Positions 44,977-57,734 of a DNA stretch of 64,000 bases are shown here, in pieces; within the stretch, counting starts at the first letter, position 1, and every line of letters starts with the position of its first letter. Position numbers and translations under genes: made by a program. This stretch comes from Hanleya hanleyi (Eukaryota; Mollusca; Polyplacophora; Lepidopleurida; Hanleyidae), in contig JAVTVY010020301.1 of assembly GCA_036873755.1 (NCBI GenBank), positions 1 through 64,000 of the forward strand, written 5' to 3'. The notes under the pieces are model-generated. The model searched no databases. It saw nothing but the letters and a program-made list of their open reading frames with translations, and was not told the origin of the DNA.

Positions 44977-47200
44977 ATTATATTATCAGCTCTCATACAA
45001 TCAAGATGATACGCAGAATAGTTTTGATCGGAGATGATTATAACTGTTTAGAAGGGATAGACTTGGACCTGAAAGAGATAGTAACATATCTTTAGCATAA
45101 ATAAAACTTGCAAGACAATACTATTATGGGCGGATCCTCACATTTCCAGGGAAAAAACTGCTGATGACCTGATACCCATGTGTGTAATATGTATAGTGAC
45201 CAATATCATGCACCAAAATATCCCATATCCCACTAACACCAGAAGCATGTGCAAGTTCATCTATCATCAGCTGAAGATGATTTGGCTCATTTACCCGATA
45301 TTGTTTCCAGGATTGAAAAAGTGTTATCATCCCGACCAAACCTCGTCTCTCTCTTCTGTAACATTATCATGTTTTCATGACAAGTGGTACACACCCTGTA
45401 GAGCCTCGTCTCTCTCTTCTGAAGGGAACATGTTCATGCCAAAACAGAGAACGTTGGAAAAATAAATTGCGTAAATGGTTCGTCATTACTGCGACAACAA
45501 CAACATCCGATAATGCAGAGACCTAATTCATATGATATAGCATTAGCTTCAAATTAAAAGAATAAATCATAGCATACAGAAAACTAGGCTAGTTTCCCAC
45601 GACAGATAAGTGGTCAACAATATTCAATGTAGTCCATGGGCCAAGACATCAAATTTCACCGATCGGTACCAATTCTAGTAATGTTTTTCGAAGAGGTACA
45701 TGTGTGTAGATGTCATCCATATGTGATAACCGTTGCAGATCGGTAGCTTAACGGTAACAAAACATACTTTCTTAACCCCACCCCTGCCAGTAATCTTGAG
45801 GTAACAGATTCGGTTCATTTTTTTGTAAAGGGCATTTGCATGCAAATGCTATCCATCTGGAAGAGCCGTTGTATATCGGTTGTTTACGGGTTGTTATAGA
45901 TCATATTCCAGACCCTACCTCTTTCTGTATTCTCAACCCAAGTTTACAGTTAGGGTATGGTCCTTCCGATATTTCCATTATGGTTGAAAAGCTGAAAAGT
46001 AGCAACCTGTGCCTCCATGCATTATTTTTTTTATTGAAGCATCTATTGAAACATTCATCTAATGCTGTGATGACGTCACCGCGACTGAATAATAATGATG
46101 ATAATTTTGGGGTTATTTTATTTTCTCATTTTTACTTGAACCAAATGAAGTGGTGAATCCTGTTATGTTTCTTCAAAGAGCGCAAGCGACGAAACATTGG
46201 CCGCACGGGAGACATGGAGAAGGACAGTTAAGGAAATATTCCGAGATATTGCGATATTTCCATTGATTCTCATCTTGACTACCAATCGTCTTTCCTGCCC
46301 TTATCTTCCCACCTAATTTTGTTCTTCTGTCATTATTGGTATGAATCTGACGAAATCGAACTTTCCTCTTAATCTACCATATATTCGGCCTCCAGATTTT
46401 CGTTATGATTGCAATTAACCTTGAGGAGTACAAATACTTTCTCAATTTAGAAACGCTGCAGCATATGGTCACCCTTTTTGGTGACTTAATGTTTGCTACC
46501 TTAGAATTGGCATCGTTTTTTAGACGTTACCGTACCCTTTCTTCACATCTTGGCCACCGATTGTTTGCTAATCCAGGTTGGTCAACGTGGTATCCCAGCA
46601 AATTTTATGCTTTAGTCCTGCAAACGGGTTGTACGGGCAATTCACTCGGTGGTGCCAACTGCAAATTTGTTTCATAGCCAGAGATGGCCATATGTGTTAG
46701 GCATCTGTATTTGAAATGCGACGTTTGCTTTCTTAAAATGCATAAACATTGCCCTTTTAGAGCTATTCAGAAGGTTTTGATACCACCTTTACCTCTGGGC
46801 ATTATCCCGTGAAAACTGTTGCCTGCTGGGAGCTGCAGAAAATAGAAATACAGAAAATCCAATACCACCAACATCGTCTCCAAACACACATGATAGACCT
46901 ACCGATGAATCTGATGGTGGAAAAATACTACAGGCACATCTTATTTAGATCTCTGCCTCTACATGAAGCTGCGCTATCGAAACCCCTCGGCTCTGAACCC
47001 CAGCTATTATAATGTAAGGGTGTCTCTACCAATTGATTGGCTTGTGGGAAGAAATATTTACCCCTGGTACTGTAAGTGTACTTTCTTTGAAAAAAAAGAA
47101 AAGTTTTCCTCCCCTTAAATTAATTTGTTTCTGGAATAAATTGAAAGAGCTGTATCGATGTCGCACCAAAACAACAGTACACATGGCTAGATAAATACAG
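44977..47200. other. Intergenic, no gene recognised
   Basis: Upstream of the TMEM272-like gene. It contains two inverted units of the ~370-bp repeat (45680-45970). A 90-codon frame at 46405-46677 shows no recognisable domain and no supporting signals. Confidence 0.45.
45680..45970 (-). repeat. Inverted units of the ~370-bp degenerate repeat
   Basis: CATCCATATGTGATAACCGT and CGGTAGCTTAA match, inverted, the units at 51430-51550. Confidence 0.65.
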
Positions 47201-47219
47201 TACATGTATACTAAATGAC

Positions 47220-48232
47220 ACATGTATGTCATTTTCAAAACAGATTTGCAAGCATTCTTTGCATTGTCTAAGAAAATAAATCAATAAATCAGTCATCCAA
47301 TCAATAAATATATGTGATACTATACTAACATGATATAGAAATAATATGCAAACTTAACATAGGAATTAGTGGATTTTGTTAGACAAGGGGCATACTTTCT
47401 GACACGACTCAGTTTTGATAGGCATCTAGTGTCATTTTCAAAACAGATTTGCAGGCATTCGTCGCATTGTGTAAGAGAATAAATCAATAAATCAGTCATC
47501 CAATCAATAAATAAATGTGATAGTATACAAACATGATATAGAAATTATATGCAAACTTAACATAGGAATTAGTGGATTTTATTAGACAAGGGACATAACT
47601 CTGCAAAATACTTTCTGACACGACTCATTTTCGATAGGCATCTAGTACGGGTCAAGAGAAACAACTGTATCATGTTAGGATGTTGTATTTGGAACGGTTC
47701 TGAAATTATCACAATAAATCATAAATGGATTTTTATTTGTAAAAAGGGGCATAACTCTGCAAAATATTGTCCGAGATGACTCATTTTCGATAGGCTTCTG
47801 GTTTACGTGAAGATAAATAGATGTAACAAGTTTGGTTGCCAAGCATGAAACGGTTCTGTAGATATCGCGGTAACGGATTTTATTAGACAAGGGGCATAAC
47901 TCTGCAAAATACTTTCTGACACGACTCATTTTCGATAGGCATCTAGTTCAGGTCAAGAGAAACAACTGTATCACGTTAGGATGTTGTATATGGAACAGTT
48001 ATGAAATTGTCACAATAACAAATCATAAATGGATTTTTATTTGTAAAAAGGGGCATAACTCTGCAAAATATTGTCCGAGATGACTCATTTTCGATAGGCT
48101 TCTGATTTACGTGAAGATAAATAGATGTAACAAGTTTGGTTGCCATGCATGAAACGGTTCTGTAGATATCGCGGTAACGGACGGACGGACGGACGTACGG
48201 ACATACGGACGTACGGACGGACGTACGGACAG
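47220..48232. repeat. Two nested tandem repeats ending in a GGAC microsatellite
   Basis: A ~190-bp unit (AGTCATCCAATCAATAAATA, TATGCAAACTTAACATAGGA) occurs twice, then a ~300-bp unit (GGGGCATAACTCTGCAAAAT, GACTCATTTTCGATAGGC) about twice. A (GGAC/GTAC)n tract (48176-48232) follows. The layout resembles the inverted GTCC array at 24930. Confidence 0.8.
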
Positions 48233-48281
48233 CCGTACATGATGACGACAATACCCCTAGGCCAAAGTTGGCCGAGGGGTA

Positions 48282-49011
48282 ATAAAAATGAAGCGGGCAT
48301 TCTCTCTCGTCGACTTTATGACAAAAGAGATGATTACAATTTCGACATCGTAAACTATCCCTTTCTGGATAGTAATATTCCTGTGGGGCCTGCATAAGGC
48401 GTATACATATCTCGCTTAGTAGCATTTGCTAGATCCTGTGTTAAATGTGATGATTTTAATCAACGTCACAAAACATTGTTGCAGAAGCTTATAAAACAGG
48501 GCTATTCCACCAAGCGCCTCCACTCAAAGTTTCTCAAATTTGGCGATACATATCGCATGCTGATAGCAAAATACGAACGTAGCGTGCAAGATCTATGGCG
48601 CTACGTTTCGTAACTTGTGTCTAATTCCGCTTAACCCGGGGCTAGGGGCCGTATGAACCCATGTACTTCAAGATCCTCATGGTACTCATATGCACAGTCA
48701 CAATCAAAGCGTGACTGAGATACATCTTTTTTTTAGATGACGACTCTATAACGAATATTATGGATTAAGAATACTGATCAGCGATACGGATTTGATATTT
48801 TGGAACATCATGATGTCTTGCCGGCATCATTGAAAACTGTTGGCCGCTTCTCTCTTGCAGGAAACAAGCCTATGTTTATGTATACTTTTGTCTTTTTGAA
48901 TTTGGTGCTAATACTGTTATATGGAAATGGAATAGGTCTTTGGATTATGGACGCGGATATTCTCTAATGGACGACGGCTGGATTATGAATGACGGACTAG
49001 ACGCTTGTAAT
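48282..49011 (+). mobile_element. Penelope-like retroelement, 5'-truncated copy 3
   Basis: It starts inside the RT C-terminal region ([16 protein letters not shown]), directly next to the GGAC microsatellite, and ends GACGCTTGTAAT. An in-frame stop at ~48396 (TAA after the GPA codons) and a 1-bp deletion near 48494 break the remaining ~75 codons. No clear duplication was found. Confidence 0.75.
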
Positions 49012-50600
49012 CCAGGAAATCAACAAGGTTATTCCTGCTTGACTCCAGCCCCCCTACCAGGCCATTCCCTCACAGTGTCTATCTCTTCTACTGTCGAGAG
49101 CCCCGGCAAACGGCTTTTTTGAACGTATATAATTCATTGATGACGTCGCCTACTCTGTCAGCCAATCAGGTGATTCGCTTTGCTTTGATCAAGGGCCACA
49201 TGGTTTGGCGTCGAGGTCAGAATGCCAGTGTGCGCCATTCAGGATCTCAACTCGTCTCATGAATGTTAAGGTAGACCATGGTAGTCGCGATGATGATTCG
49301 TATCTGGATGTATAACTTTGGTCCGAATGAAAACAAACATGTTAAGGGAACCATGCATACGTGGTAACGTCATCATAGGCTCCATCATAGGCTCATCAAT
49401 CGGATTGAAGCCTATACTCCATAGTGAAATGCTGTAAATCTGAAACTGGACTAACAGGCTGTGACACTGCTCGACTGGGATGGTTGCATATATCCTGCTG
49501 ACATCATTGGTGGAATATGAAAAATGTCAGCGCTGATGCAGAGAACATGTCTAAATCGTCAGTGGAAGACGGATAGTTCAATAACAATGTTCATAAGTGC
49601 CCTTATTCACAAGACACTAATAACTCGAACTTCTACACAGGCATAGCAAGGTAGTATTTTATGCAAGGAAATTGACAACAGTTTCGAATAATGCTGAAAT
49701 TGAAGACATCATGCATGATGTTCGTTTCATTCCATTAATCTGGTTGAACATTCATATGGGTCATATACTAAAATCTCCATACAGCCTCATCATTAATGTT
49801 CACAATTGTCGATTCCGGATTGGTTCACTAATTGACACCAGTATCCATTTTACATCACATACAATGTATTATGGTTAGAAACGATTTCCAACTGACAAAA
49901 CCGTTCAGCCGCATTTTATTGACTTGAACAGAATAGTCTCTAGATTTGAATTCTTTGTAACTTTGGTGGTTAAATCTTAGACAGTCCCTTTGTCTCTTCT
50001 ACTCACTGATTGTACCTAAAAAATACCACACCGAAACGCAATGGTAAAGTAACCCGAGCTTATCTACGTTGAAAACTTGACGGGAACATCGTCTGTGCTT
50101 TCAATCGTCCACGCTGATGTTAGCAATCTACTCCTACCACATATTCGATATTCTATACTCTTGCCAACAAGATTCTGATTTCGTTCTTAACACACATTCA
50201 AGTTCTCACGCTGGGGAGAGATATTACCGAGTTGCCATTTGGGATGGACACTCAACAATCATAATACATGTTGCACAGGAAATGTCGAGCAGAAATTGTC
50301 AAAACAAAATAGTAAACTAAATCGGCAGTGTATTTTTACGCAACACTACCACGAGTTAGATTTGCTCTGGCTCCCCATCAGTTGTCATGTTCTTGCATCG
50401 AATAACCCACTATAGATTTAATCGATGGAATATTATCATTTTGATATAACTGTCATTCACCCCCAATGGTAAATAACACCTCCAGCTCACACTTATAATG
50501 AAATAGGAGATGAAAGACATGTGTATATGTGTTACTCTGGCGAGATACGATGATGTAATTCAACGTTGTATCAGTTTATTCAGCATTTTATCATAGCATA
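49012..50600. other. Intergenic, no gene recognised
   Basis: No supported gene, RNA or repeat. Confidence 0.45.
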
Positions 50601-50639
50601 GGAATAAAATGTATAGGGAATAATCGTTTAGCTCTTTAG

Positions 50640-51560
50640 ACATAGATTTAAAGAAAATATCTGGTGGGCCATGCTCCGTCACCCCCAAGGTTTGACTTGG
50701 ATTAAGGATGAGGCCAGGTTTCACAAAACGAGCTATAATTACCCTATAAGCTACTGGACTTAAGAGGTTATGACCTATGAGTAACAACTGCATAATAATA
50801 CCACTTTGAGAACGTTGATTTTCGTTAACAATCTGCTACCTGAAATGGCACCAACTGAATAGGAAATATGTATTGTCAATAGACTGAACGACCGGCAAAA
50901 ACTGATTCCCGATTTATGACGTCATAGTGACGTTCTCAAGAGAATTTAGTTAATTTGTGCTTACTGATTTCTATAAACAAGGTTCTAAACGTACTCTGTG
51001 GAAAATCTCAGCCCTCTAGTAGCAAGAATAATAAAAATATGCGAGGAACTATAACCCACCCCCCATATTTGGGTTAAGAATGGGGGCGGTGTAGGTTTCC
51101 GAAAGTGTGCTACAACTACCCATAAGTTGCCGATCTGCAACTGTTATTCTATATGGGTAACATCTACATAGAAATACCTCTTCAATGAACATGAATCGAA
51201 TCTTCTGTGCAAAGTGGTACCAGCAGAATTTGAAAGGTCAATTTGAAAATGGACAAAAAATAGAGAATGAACTGTTCACTAGGTTATAACGTCACCAAAT
51301 GATTAGGTGAAATGATGTTTGCTTGATTCAATAGAAGAGTACCTATACCCAATGTGTACGAGGTTTTAGATCTCCGGAGGTAAGTATAAGAAAAATATCC
51401 GAGGGACCATACCCCACCCCTAAAGTTTGGATTTAGAACTGGAAAAGGGGTAGGGTTGAAAAGGCGTGGTATACTACCCTTAAGCTACCGATTTGCAACG
51501 GTTATCACATATGGATAACATCTACAGACAAATAACTCTTGAACAAACATTACTAGAATT
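50640..51560. repeat. ~370-bp degenerate tandem repeat (three units)
   Basis: Units near 50640, 51020 and 51380 share AAAATAT-GAGGAACTAT/GGGACCAT, an ACCCACCCC block and CTAC-GATTTGCAAC-GTTAT. Units are only moderately similar, so the array is old. Confidence 0.65.
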
Positions 51561-51788
51561 TGCCACCTCAGGTGGTGCCAGTTTCGACTCTGGCCCATGG
51601 AATAATGGTGCCGGCAAAACATCATGATATTTGAAAAATATCAAATCCGTATCACTGGCCAGTGCGCTTAATCCATGTGATTTTCGTTAACAACCTCGTT
51701 CCCATATGCGTGAGCTCATCAACTGTTCTCCACTGAACTTAATAATCCGTTTCTATGTTCATTAATTCCTATTTTCTGTCAACCTTTG

Positions 51789-52342
51789 TGTAGCAGCAGA
51801 AATTTCGGCACTGCTGAGTGTCGCAAATATCGCAAAGGAAGAAGTCAAGAGTTTTGTTGTATTACAGAAGCTGGTATATTATTGTACTCATCGTTCCCAC
51901 AAATCGCCGTGGTAGTAGTACAAAGTATCGTTGCTCCGTGAAAACTACAAAATACAAATACAAAGTCTATGTAGCTTTCAAAATCGGTACATATCAGTGC
52001 GGTACCTATCAGTGTGTTTACAAATGATTACATGTACAACGTTACGCATACAAACGTCAGCTTACACTAAGAAATCATGCATCATGCATTCGATACCAGG
52101 CTTCAAGTTAAACAATAAATTGTCCGCATAATACAACATGACAAAAGACATATACTAACCACATTGGCTTCTCGTAAGGCTCGCAAGAAACATTTATACA
52201 GCAACCCACTGTGTAACAAGCCCGCTCACACAGCTGTTTTTGGCGCAAAAGAAAGCGATAAAGAAAGCTCCTCCTTCGCTAAGGGAGCTCCAGAAAAGGG
52301 GGATAACTCTAAAGTACAAAATCATTCGTGACAACCATTACA
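51789..52342 (-). repeat. BEL/Pao 3' LTR (554 bp)
   Basis: On the plus strand it starts TGTAGCAGCAGAAATTTCGG and ends CGTGACAACCATTACA. It is closely similar to the uninterrupted parts of the other LTR. Confidence 0.9.
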
Positions 52343-52458
52343 TACCTCCCTAAAATTATACGCATATAATACGCGTACATGTCTACACAGATTTGGGCAA
52401 GATTAATATCAACTACTGGATGGGGCGTTCAAGGAAAGTTATCGGATGTGTGCGTCTC

Positions 52459-54073
52459 CCCTTACTATCGAGTGACGAGTCACCGACCATGAGCTTCAAT
52501 TTACGCACGCGCTTGTCCTCATCGCGAGGCGCTTCGGAGATGCAGGCCAAAGGCCGGTGGCAGCGTGGTAGACTCGAATCATTGATAAAGACGATGTCAC
52601 CTATTTCAAAGTTACGGCGCTCTTTGTTCCATTTTGAACGTACTTGAAGGGTTTGAAGATACTCCTTTCTCCATCTATCCCAACACTCATTGGCAAGGTA
52701 CTGCACTCTTCGCCAGCGTTTTTGGCAGTACATATCAGGTATCTGGAAATCTCCAGGCGGTGGCTATATGATCTTACTTTTCATGGTCAAAATATGATTT
52801 GGCGTAATCGGTACAGGAGCGGTAGGGTCGTTGATATTCTCTACCGCAAGCGGTCGGCTGTTCACGATCGCGGCAGCTTCATGCATGAACGTTCTAAGGG
52901 ACTCGTCGTCCAGTTGCGTGCCAGCGTGTTTCATCAGCGAGGAGAGCACACTACGGATTTGCCGTTCCCATACACCGCCCATGTGACTGGCTGACGGAAC
53001 GTTCATCTTAAACTGAATGTAGTCGCACTGTTTCTTTAGTACTGTTGAATACGGTCATGATCAAGCTCTGAAAGGGCCCCTCGCAGTTCTCTCTCTGCAC
53101 CCACGAAATTGGTACCCCGGTCCGATCGCAGCTGTCTTATCGGGCCGCGAAGAGCAATAAATCGGCGCAAAGCATTGATAAAAGAATCAGTGCTCAAGGC
53201 ATTTGAAGTCTCAATGTGAATGGCTCGGGAGGCCATGCAGGTGAATAATACCCCATAACGTTGCGACCTTCCTTGATTATCCATGAGCCAAAGAGATCAG
53301 TTCCACAAAAAGTAAATGGTGGGGTGGGCTCTAATCGATCCTCTTGGAGATCTGCCATTTTCTGTTCCTCAACTGGCCTACGCATTTCCTACAATGCACG
53401 CATTTGTGTATGACGCTAGACACCACAGAACTATATCCGATGATCCAGTAACCACTGCTTCTGATCTCCATTGTAGTCATACCACGTCCCTGATGTTCAA
53501 CACCGTCATGATAGTGCTGCACCAGAAGCTCTGTAAGGTGGTGTTTCCTAGGCACAACCACCGGATGCTTGCATTCAGTTGGAAAGGTAGCTCTCTTGAT
53601 CCGACCTCCGACTCGTAAGATACCATCGTGATCAAGATAGGGATCCAGCCATTCAGATCCCTAGCACGGTGAGTGGACGCTGATTCAGAGCTGTTGCTAG
53701 AGTCACTCAGGGTCTTGATTTCATCTTCAAAAGATTCTCTCTGAAGCAAACGAATTACGTCTAATTCTGCCTTCTGAAGACCATCAACCGAGAGAGATTT
53801 GTACGATGAACATGTAGAATTGTCGGCTAGGATTGGTGCATTGCCCTGTCTCTTAGTCTGTACACGAAGTCTAAGACGATGCTTCAGTTGACGGCAGACA
53901 GCCACAGCCATTCTCAAACGATGCCAGCTGGAGAAACGTTCAAAGCGTTTCAGCTCGAAAGGCTGCTGTTTCGAGCAAGATGCGGTTGCTAGCACCTTCG
54001 CATGCTTTACTTCTTGATCATCCGGGCTGACAGAAAATGCGGTGTCATCATCCTTCATGTGAATACTATTTTT
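52459..54073 (-). repeat. Tandem duplication unit A (1615 bp) in the BEL/Pao integrase
   Basis: Same sequence as 54074-55688 as far as I can compare. It covers the end of the RNase H region, the integrase and DUF5641. The junction shows 2-3 bp of microhomology (CC). It is either a very recent duplication or an assembly error. Confidence 0.9.
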
Positions 54074-55688
54074 CCCTTACTATCGAGTGACGAGTCACCG
54101 ACCATGAGCTTCAATTTACGCACGCGCTTGTCCTCATCGCGAGGCGCTTCGGAGATGCAGGCCAAAGGCCGGTGGCAGCGTGGTAGACTCGAATCATTGA
54201 TAAAGACGATGTCACCTATTTCAAAGTTACGGCGCTCTTTGTTCCATTTTGAACGTACTTGAAGGGTTTGAAGATACTCCTTTCTCCATCTATCCCAACA
54301 CTCATTGGCAAGGTACTGCACTCTTCGCCAGCGTTTTTGGCAGTACATATCAGGTATCTGGAAATCTCCAGGCGGTGGCTATATGATCTTACTTTTCATG
54401 GTCAAAATATGATTTGGCGTAATCGGTACAGGAGCGGTAGGGTCGTTGATATTCTCTACCGCAAGCGGTCGGCTGTTCACGATCGCGGCAGCTTCATGCA
54501 TGAACGTTCTAAGGGACTCGTCGTCCAGTTGCGTGCCAGCGTGTTTCATCAGCGAGGAGAGCACACTACGGATTTGCCGTTCCCATACACCGCCCATGTG
54601 ACTGGCTGACGGAACGTTCATCTTAAACTGAATGTAGTCGCACTGTTTCTTTAGTACTGTTGAATACGGTCATGATCAAGCTCTGAAAGGGCCCCTCGCA
54701 GTTCTCTCTCTGCACCCACGAAATTGGTACCCCGGTCCGATCGCAGCTGTCTTATCGGGCCGCGAAGAGCAATAAATCGGCGCAAAGCATTGATAAAAGA
54801 ATCAGTGCTCAAGGCATTTGAAGTCTCAATGTGAATGGCTCGGGAGGCCATGCAGGTGAATAATACCCCATAACGTTGCGACCTTCCTTGATTATCCATG
54901 AGCCAAAGAGATCAGTTCCACAAAAAGTAAATGGTGGGGTGGGCTCTAATCGATCCTCTTGGAGATCTGCCATTTTCTGTTCCTCAACTGGCCTACGCAT
55001 TTCCTACAATGCACGCATTTGTGTATGACGCTAGACACCACAGAACTATATCCGATGATCCAGTAACCACTGCTTCTGATCTCCATTGTAGTCATACCAC
55101 GTCCCTGATGTTCAACACCGTCATGATAGTGCTGCACCAGAAGCTCTGTAAGGTGGTGTTTCCTAGGCACAACCACCGGATGCTTGCATTCAGTTGGAAA
55201 GGTAGCTCTCTTGATCCGACCTCCGACTCGTAAGATACCATCGTGATCAAGATAGGGATCCAGCCATTCAGATCCCTAGCACGGTGAGTGGACGCTGATT
55301 CAGAGCTGTTGCTAGAGTCACTCAGGGTCTTGATTTCATCTTCAAAAGATTCTCTCTGAAGCAAACGAATTACGTCTAATTCTGCCTTCTGAAGACCATC
55401 AACCGAGAGAGATTTGTACGATGAACATGTAGAATTGTCGGCTAGGATTGGTGCATTGCCCTGTCTCTTAGTCTGTACACGAAGTCTAAGACGATGCTTC
55501 AGTTGACGGCAGACAGCCACAGCCATTCTCAAACGATGCCAGCTGGAGAAACGTTCAAAGCGTTTCAGCTCGAAAGGCTGCTGTTTCGAGCAAGATGCGG
55601 TTGCTAGCACCTTCGCATGCTTTACTTCTTGATCATCCGGGCTGACAGAAAATGCGGTGTCATCATCCTTCATGTGAATACTATTTTT
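54074..55688 (-). repeat. Tandem duplication unit B (1615 bp) in the BEL/Pao integrase
   Basis: The second unit, continuous with the upstream RT/RNase H frame, so it sits in the original position. Confidence 0.9.
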
Positions 55689-57734
55689 CCTCCAAAGAAA
55701 GTCCGGTCCTATCGTCCACTTAGATCGACTCACAAGTTCTTCAGCAGTAATGCCCCTGGATGCGTCATCTGCAGGATTTTCGTCAGTTTTTACATACTTC
55801 CACTGTGAGGGGTCGGTATACTCCCGTATCTGTTGCACCCTATTCGCAACAAATATATGGAATCTGCGTGATTCGTTACTTATATACCCAAGCACAACTT
55901 TGCTGTCTGTCCAATATGTTTCTGTAACGTTGTCCAACTTGAGTTCATCTTGTAGGAAAGCAATAACTTTCACAGAAACCACAGCCGCAGTAAGCTCCAA
56001 CCGCGGAATGGTAACGGGTTTTAGCGGAGTAACACGGGCCTTACCTATCACCAGCGAGCAATGGACGCGATTTTGATCATCAACCAAGCGCAAATACGAA
56101 GATTGCCCGTAACCCCGGGAGCTGGCATCAGGAAAGTGATGCAGCTCGGTGTGTTTCACCTTACCGAAATCCTTGGGTTTGAAGCAACGTTTCAGTTCTA
56201 AGGCTTCCCGATGGAAAAGATTCCCTCTCCAACGTTCCCACTGCGGACGCAAGGACTCTGCAACTGGGTCATCCCAATTAGCCTGTTCTAAACACATTTG
56301 CTGCAATATGTGTTTACCTGTCAGTATCACTGGGACCACGAACCCAAGTGGGTCATATATCGAGCTAACAGTTGATAAGATCCCACGACGTGTCAACGGT
56401 TGGTCCTTAAGTATGATCCTAAATCCATTTTTTTTCTTATTCAATGGATCATTGGACACCAAGAGCTCTTTCAACAGGTAGCATATCATGAAGTAGATTC
56501 TGGTTCTGTATTCCGACGGCACGGTCTTCTGGCGGAATCGCAGCAATCACCTCTCGTGAGTTGGAAACGAACTTGTGGAGTTTCAATCCACCTCGAGCGC
56601 ACAACTGTTTACTGTTTTCCATCAACTGGATCGCTTTCTCGATAGTAGCAGTAGACTTCAGACCATCGTCTACATAGAAGTCGTGTCGCACAAAGTCTGC
56701 AGCCTCAATGCCAAATTCAGCCTCATTATCATCTGCGGTCTGTTTTAGCCCAAAATTTGCACGACCAGGAGAGGAGACGGCTCCAAAAAGATGCACCTTC
56801 ATCTTGTACTCCACAGGGCTTTGCATGTAGTCTGCATTGCTCCACCATAACAAATGGAGAAAGTTACGGTGTTCTTCGTTCACCTTAAATTGATAAAACA
56901 TTTGCCGGATGTCGCACACGAAGGCGACTGACTCACGTCGGAGCCTGCACAGCACACCTTGGAGGCCATTGGTAAGATCAGAGCCCTGCAACAGATGGTC
57001 ATTCAGGGACTCGCCTTGACATTTCGCGCTACAGTCAAATACTACTCTGATCTTGTCGGGTTTCTTGGGATGGTATACCCCGTGGTGGGGTATATACCAT
57101 ACCGTACCCTGATCGCCACAGCTTTCGAGTCGGGTACCCTCTCTGCAAGGTCGTTGCTTATCACATCTTCCATAAAGGAAACGTAGTCACGAGAGTACTA
57201 TGCATTGCCATGGCCTTATTGTCAGGTAAGTTAGGTTCCAATTCTTTGAAAGGAAGTGGCATCTCATAGTGTCCCACCTCGCGCTTGTGGATGCCGGAGG
57301 AGATCTTGTCAATAAACCGGTGATCTTCCTGAGACGTTTGACGGGATTTTCTCTCGCCGAAATCCATCTCCATCATCCGCACAACATCCACAGGATTTAT
57401 AACTTCCTTAATGGTGGTTCGAAATGCAAAGGAAACTGAAGTAGACTGCTCTCTGGATGATGCATACCCTTCGCTGGCATGATGATACATCTCAGGGGGC
57501 ACTTCGTAAGTCAGAATTCGATGACTTAGGCCGATGTGATCGCAACTCTCAGCGCTGAGTTGTCTCTGATCAACAATACCCACAATGCCCAGCCGAGATC
57601 AGTACGTTGCCCGTAGGGTTCGTTCCGAGCAGTTGAAATAACTTCTCGTGGTGCCAGTGCACGCGAACAGTTGTAGCCAATCAATAAACCTACTGGTACA
57701 TCGGCCAGTGGCAATAACTTTGTGGCTATCGTCT

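Larger units (their letters stand above)
52413..57734 (-). pseudogene. pol: BEL/Pao pol: protease end, RT, RNase H, integrase (broken)
   Basis: It continues from the Gag-protease frame through several frames. The segment 57161-57714 lies between protease and RT. The RT frame (56449-56991) has [13 protein letters not shown] and the catalytic FYVDDGL. The frame 55092-56546 has SIYDPLGFVVPV, followed by RNase H (ELTAAVVSVKV, YWTDSKVVLGYI, ENPADDASRGI). It then has the integrase zinc-binding part (HYHDGVEHQGRGMT, CVHCRKCVGQLR) and the catalytic part (FCGTDLFGSW, LRSDRGTNFVGAE, SASHMGGVWERQIR). The DUF5641 tail includes RWRRVQYLANECWDRWRKEY. Frameshifts separate these blocks, and the integrase half is present twice. 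Confidence 0.88.

Noticed and set aside
46405..46677. 90-codon frame in intergenic DNA
   Set aside because: No recognisable domain, no promoter or splice support; length is within chance expectation.
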